Below are positions 60,900 through 64,000 of a DNA stretch of 64,000 nt, one piece after another. The stretch's first letter is position 1, and every line of letters starts with the position of its first letter. The position numbers and the translations under genes were made by a program. The DNA lies in contig NZ_CP060632.1 of the NCBI RefSeq assembly GCF_014337155.1, positions 442,001 through 506,000 on the forward strand. Direction: 5' to 3'. Below the pieces are notes generated by a model. That model did not search any database. It had not been told where the DNA came from and worked only from the letters and a program-made list of their open reading frames with translations. The stretch is from Wujia chipingensis. Its GTDB lineage: Bacteria; Bacillota; Clostridia; Lachnospirales; Lachnospiraceae.

Positions 60900-61070
60900 A
60901 ATACTCTCCTTTGTAAATGCTGCCGGCGTCAAGCTGGCAGATATCAATCCGTTGTTTTCTATTAACACTAGATTATCACAACTGCCAGAAGAATACCACA
61001 TGGATTTTCTCTATGAAATAGGAAATATTTTGCAGATATAAATCTTTTCTGGTTATTTGGAAAAAGGTGG

Positions 61071-61097
61071 TTGACCGCAAAAAGAATCTGTGATAAT
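61071..61097 (+). promoter_or_regulatory. Probable promoter of the leuA T-box leader
   Basis: TTGACC (61071-61076) and GATAAT (61092-61097) with a 15-nt spacer and TG before the -10. Spacing is short, so exact elements are uncertain. Confidence 0.5.
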
Positions 61098-61104
61098 GTA
61101 AGTT

Positions 61105-61415
61105 TGTAAATGCAGAGAAGAGGAATAGTAGGAATCCTAAGGATTTCAGAGAGTCGTTGGCTGGTGTGAAACGATAATCCGAAGATTTTGAACTCGCCTT
61201 GGAGCAGCCGATTGAACAGATGTGAGACGAAGCGGTTTGACATAAGTAGATCTGGACGGAGCCTGACCGTTACAGCGGGAAGATATAGGATGCATGCATC
61301 TTTGTATCTGTGAGAGCATACGATATGTATGAATTAGAGTGGTACCGCGTAAGAGGTTAGAATGATGAAACTTGCGTCTCTAAGTAGTTGTTGGAGGCAC
61401 AGGTTTATTTTTTTA
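61105..61415 (+). promoter_or_regulatory. T-box leader, leucine-specific, upstream of leuA
   Basis: The T-box AGAGTGGTACCGCG lies at 61336-61349, about 250 nt after the start of a structured leader that begins AGAGAAGAGG. A stem I specifier candidate is GAA-CTC-GCC at 61191-61198, with CTC at 61193-61195 for leucine. The terminator AAACTTGCGTCTC / GAGGCACAGGTTT plus T run (61367-61415) can be replaced by an antiterminator containing the T-box. Uncharged tRNA-Leu(GAG) would therefore switch leuA on. It fills the ~530-nt gap after ung. Confidence 0.9.
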
Positions 61416-61432
61416 TGTATGGAGGTAGAAAG

Positions 61433-63103
61433 ATGAAGAATTTTGAGCATTACAAGCGTGGCTATTATATGCCGCCGGTACAGAGTACAGACTGGGTAAA
61501 CAAAGAGTATATCGATAAGGCACCAGCATGGTGCAGCGTAGATCTGCGTGATGGTAATCAGGCGCTGATCATTCCGATGAGTCTGGATGAGAAGCTTGAA
61601 TTTTTCAAAGAATTGGTACGTGTAGGTTTCAAGGAAATCGAGGTTGGTTTCCCTGCAGCATCTGAGACAGAATACAAGTTCTGTCGTACATTGATTGAGG
61701 AGAATCTGATTCCGGATGATGTGACGATCCAGGTTCTGACACAGGCGAGAGAGCATATCATCAAGAAGACATTTGAGGCAATTCAGGGCGCAAAGAATGT
61801 CGTTGTGCATCTGTACAATTCTACATCCTATGCACAGAGAACACAGGTATTCAAGAAGTCCAAGGAAGAGATTCTGAAGATCGCAACAGACGGCGCAAAG
61901 CTGTTAAATGATATGGCAGACCAGTATGGTGTGAACCATCAGTTTGAGTACTCACCAGAGAGCTTTACCGGAACTGAAGTCGACTATGCATTGGAAGTAT
62001 GCAATGCAGTCATCGACATCTGGAAGCCGACACCAGAGCGTAAGGTTATTATCAACCTTCCTGCAACGGTTGAGATGTCATTGCCACATGTTTACGCAAG
62101 TCAGATTGAGTACATGAGCAAGAACCTGCATGACCGTGAGAATGTTGTACTTTCCCTTCACCCTCACAACGATCGTGGTTGCGGTGTCGCAGATGCAGAG
62201 CTTGGTATCTTAGCTGGTGCAGACCGTATCGAGGGTACTTTGTTTGGAAATGGTGAGCGTACCGGTAATGTCGACATTATCACACTTGCCATGAATATGT
62301 TCACGCATGGCGTAGATCCGAAACTGGATCTGTCGGATATTCCGCATCTGACAGAAACCTATGAGAGATTGACGAGAATGCATGTATATGAGCGTTCTCC
62401 ATACACGGGACAACTGGTATTCGCAGCATTCTCCGGTTCCCATCAGGATGCAATTGCCAAGGGTATGAAGTATCGTGAGAATGATCCGGATGGTATGTGG
62501 ACGGTTCCTTATCTGCCATTAAATCCAGAGGATGTCGGAAGAAAATACGACGGCGATGTTATCCGTATCAACAGCCAGTCCGGAAAGGGCGGTATCGGAT
62601 TCTTACTGGAGCAGAAGTATGGATTCAACCTGCCTCCAAAGATGCGTGAGGATCTTGGATATACAGTTAAGGGTGTATCTGACCATCAGCATAAGGAACT
62701 TTCTCCGAAGGAAGTACTGGATATCTTCCAGAATGAATATGTAAACCGTGAAGATACAGTCAAGCTTGTAGAGTGCCATTTCAAACAGATTGACGGTATT
62801 CAGGCAGAGCTTACAATCCTCGTAAATGACGAGAAGAAGGTATATCATGGACAGGGAAATGGACGTCTCGATGCGATCAGCAATGCGATCATGAAGCATT
62901 TCGATATCAAGTTCTCCCTTGTTACATACGAAGAGCATGCTCTGCAGGTAGGTTCAGATTCACAGGCATGTGCATATGTCGGATTGGAAGTCGAAGGTGT
63001 GAATGGAATCGTCTGGGGCGCAGGCATCAAGTCTGATATTATTGATGCATCTGCATATGCTTTGATCAGTGCGTTGAACCGTTCAAACCACATGAATAAA
63101 TAG
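61433..63103 (+). CDS. leuA: 2-isopropylmalate synthase (long form)
   Basis: A 556-residue enzyme starting at ATG 61433 after TATGGAGG. The TIM barrel has WCSVDLRDGNQALIIPMSLD, KEIEVGFPAASETEYKFCRT, LHPHNDRGCGVADAELGILA with the HxH metal site, and ERIEGTLFGNGERTGNVDII-like EGTLFGNGERTGN. The C-terminal ~130 residues form the leucine-binding regulatory domain. This is the yeast/actinobacterial-type LeuA found in many Clostridia. leuB/C/D are not adjacent. Transcription is controlled by the T-box leader before it. Confidence 0.96.
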   Translation: MKNFEHYKRGYYMPPVQSTDWVNKEYIDKAPAWCSVDLRDGNQALIIPMSLDEKLEFFKELVRVGFKEIEVGFPAASETEYKFCRTLIEENLIPDDVTIQVLTQAREHIIKKTFEAIQGAKNVVVHLYNSTSYAQRTQVFKKSKEEILKIATDGAKLLNDMADQYGVNHQFEYSPESFTGTEVDYALEVCNAVIDIWKPTPERKVIINLPATVEMSLPHVYASQIEYMSKNLHDRENVVLSLHPHNDRGCGVADAELGILAGADRIEGTLFGNGERTGNVDIITLAMNMFTHGVDPKLDLSDIPHLTETYERLTRMHVYERSPYTGQLVFAAFSGSHQDAIAKGMKYRENDPDGMWTVPYLPLNPEDVGRKYDGDVIRINSQSGKGGIGFLLEQKYGFNLPPKMREDLGYTVKGVSDHQHKELSPKEVLDIFQNEYVNREDTVKLVECHFKQIDGIQAELTILVNDEKKVYHGQGNGRLDAISNAIMKHFDIKFSLVTYEEHALQVGSDSQACAYVGLEVEGVNGIVWGAGIKSDIIDASAYALISALNRSNHMNK

Positions 63104-63254
63104 AAGTTTGAATAAAATATACCGTATTGTTTCTTCTTGTTTTATCTGACAGTTTGTGCTAAAATAATCTAAATGTTGTGTTGTATTGTGTCGATAACAC
63201 AGTTGACAACATGCGCGGATAAATGCGTAGAAAACGAGCAGGAGGAGTAACACC

Positions 63255-64000
63255 ATGATATTTGTGAAGTCGGAAGACTTGAAATATGGTATGCGTCTGG
63301 CAAAACCAATCTACAATAAGACTGGCGTTTTGTTGTATGAGCGTAATACGAGACTGACACTTCAGGGTATCGAGAGTGTAAAAAACTTTGGACTGCTTGG
63401 ACTTTATATTCTGGAACCAGCGGAGCCAGTGCCACCGATGTCGGAGGAAGATCTGGACTTTGAACGTTTTCAGACGATGGCAGTGTTCAGTATCCGGGAA
63501 GAGCTGGATAACATCATTGCCGGCAGAGAGCCAATCAATCTGAAGCGTCTGGCGAATGCAATCATCACGAATTATGGACGATTGGATCACAAGATTACAT
63601 TTACACAGAATCTTCGTTCCACAACGGATTATGTGTATAAGCATGTAATCAATACGGCGATTTTATGTGCACTGATTTCAGCACAGGTGTATTATACGCC
63701 GACAGAGCAGGAAGAACTGGTATTGGCAGCGTTGTTGCATGATATCGGAAAACTGTTATTGCCGAACAAAGTGCGTGAGAAATACGATGATTACGATACG
63801 AATGATCTGATCATTGTCAAGAAGATTCAGAATGATGGACTGGGACTTCTCAGACCGGAGATCGGAATCGATAGTGGTGTCCGCAGAATCGTAGCCCAGA
63901 TTCACCGGATGGAATATGGAAACAGTAATCTGGAACAGGGCAAGATTTTAAAGAGTACAAAGATTTTGAAAGTTGCGAATCTGTTTGATACGATGACTTG
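63255..64000 (+). CDS. HD-GYP domain protein (3' partial)
   Basis: Open from ATG 63255 (after GCAGGAGGAG) to the window edge. The first ~130 residues are an N-terminal domain typical of HD-GYP proteins (MIFVKSEDLKYGMRLAKPIY NKTGVLLYERNTRLT), and the HD motif reads LAALLHDIGKLLLP near residue 162. The GYP motif should lie past the edge. HD-GYP proteins mostly break down cyclic di-GMP and so affect motility and biofilm. No stop codon within the window. Confidence 0.88.
   Translation, partial: MIFVKSEDLKYGMRLAKPIYNKTGVLLYERNTRLTLQGIESVKNFGLLGLYILEPAEPVPPMSEEDLDFERFQTMAVFSIREELDNIIAGREPINLKRLANAIITNYGRLDHKITFTQNLRSTTDYVYKHVINTAILCALISAQVYYTPTEQEELVLAALLHDIGKLLLPNKVREKYDDYDTNDLIIVKKIQNDGLGLLRPEIGIDSGVRRIVAQIHRMEYGNSNLEQGKILKSTKILKVANLFDTMT

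Noticed and set aside
60900..61001. Upstream extension of uracil-DNA glycosylase
   Set aside because: The longer start lacks a ribosome site; the ATG at 60899 has AGGAGAG and matches family length.

Overview
The window looks like a chromosomal segment of a low-to-mid GC, spore-forming, motile Firmicute, most likely a gut Lachnospiraceae (Clostridia). Supporting signs are the cotJABC spore-coat operon, rubrerythrin with a PerR-like box, an oxygen-labile type L-serine dehydratase (sdaAB-sdaAA), a leucine T-box in front of a long-form leuA, an rpmG-secE-nusG-rplK-rplA operon, a chemoreceptor and an HD-GYP protein. Species cannot be fixed from sequence reading alone.

Layout. (1) 1-5.6 kb: AT-rich accessory DNA encoding an N6-adenine DNA methyltransferase (5' end outside the window), a PIN-domain nuclease-like protein and a PHP-phosphoesterase/SMC-like ATPase fusion, which together look like a defence cassette; a small DUF6061-like gene and a repeat-rich gap follow. 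(2) 6.3-17.3 kb: chemoreceptor, membrane protein, a PadR-DUF1700-DUF4097-response regulator-kinase run, then an FtsX-type ABC permease and ATPase, an azlD remnant and an XRE regulator. (3) 17.3-24.2 kb: a type I toxin-antitoxin-like locus, rubrerythrin, MarR-MATE, a lipoprotein, a fluoride riboswitch with its antiporter, and an ECF sigma/anti-sigma pair. (4) 24.4-32.5 kb: a second ABC export/two-component locus (two FtsX-type permeases, ATPase, exported CARDB-like protein, regulator, kinase) interspersed with two very long hairpin elements and a 64-bp tandem repeat.

(5) 32.6-37.9 kb: small membrane protein, HD hydrolase, MATE, HAD, TraX-like and an orphan FliD-like protein. (6) 38-42.4 kb: ribosomal/transcription genes, followed by a compact acyl-carrier-protein / BtrH-like / phosphopantetheinyl transferase cassette. 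(7) 42.5-43.2 kb: tRNA-Arg and tRNA-Gln with two structured repeats between them. (8) 43.4-54.8 kb: unknown protein, CvfB-like, RidA, branched-chain aminotransferase, glycosyltransferases, PAP2 phosphatase, CTP synthase, a modified metallophosphoesterase, a TtcA-family enzyme and tRNA-Pro. (9) 54.9-64 kb: decayed response regulator, serine dehydratase, flippase-like membrane protein, cotJABC, histidine phosphatase, uracil-DNA glycosylase, T-box/leuA and a truncated-by-window HD-GYP gene.

The least explained features are: a repeated ~98-nt intergenic core at 29136-29232 and 42915-43013 whose helices differ by compensatory changes; the three-gene methylase/PIN/PHP-ATPase cassette; the ACP/BtrH-like/PPTase cassette; and the short hydrophobic toxin-like gene with a convergent RNA. 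All functional statements rest on motif recognition by eye; no database search was run.
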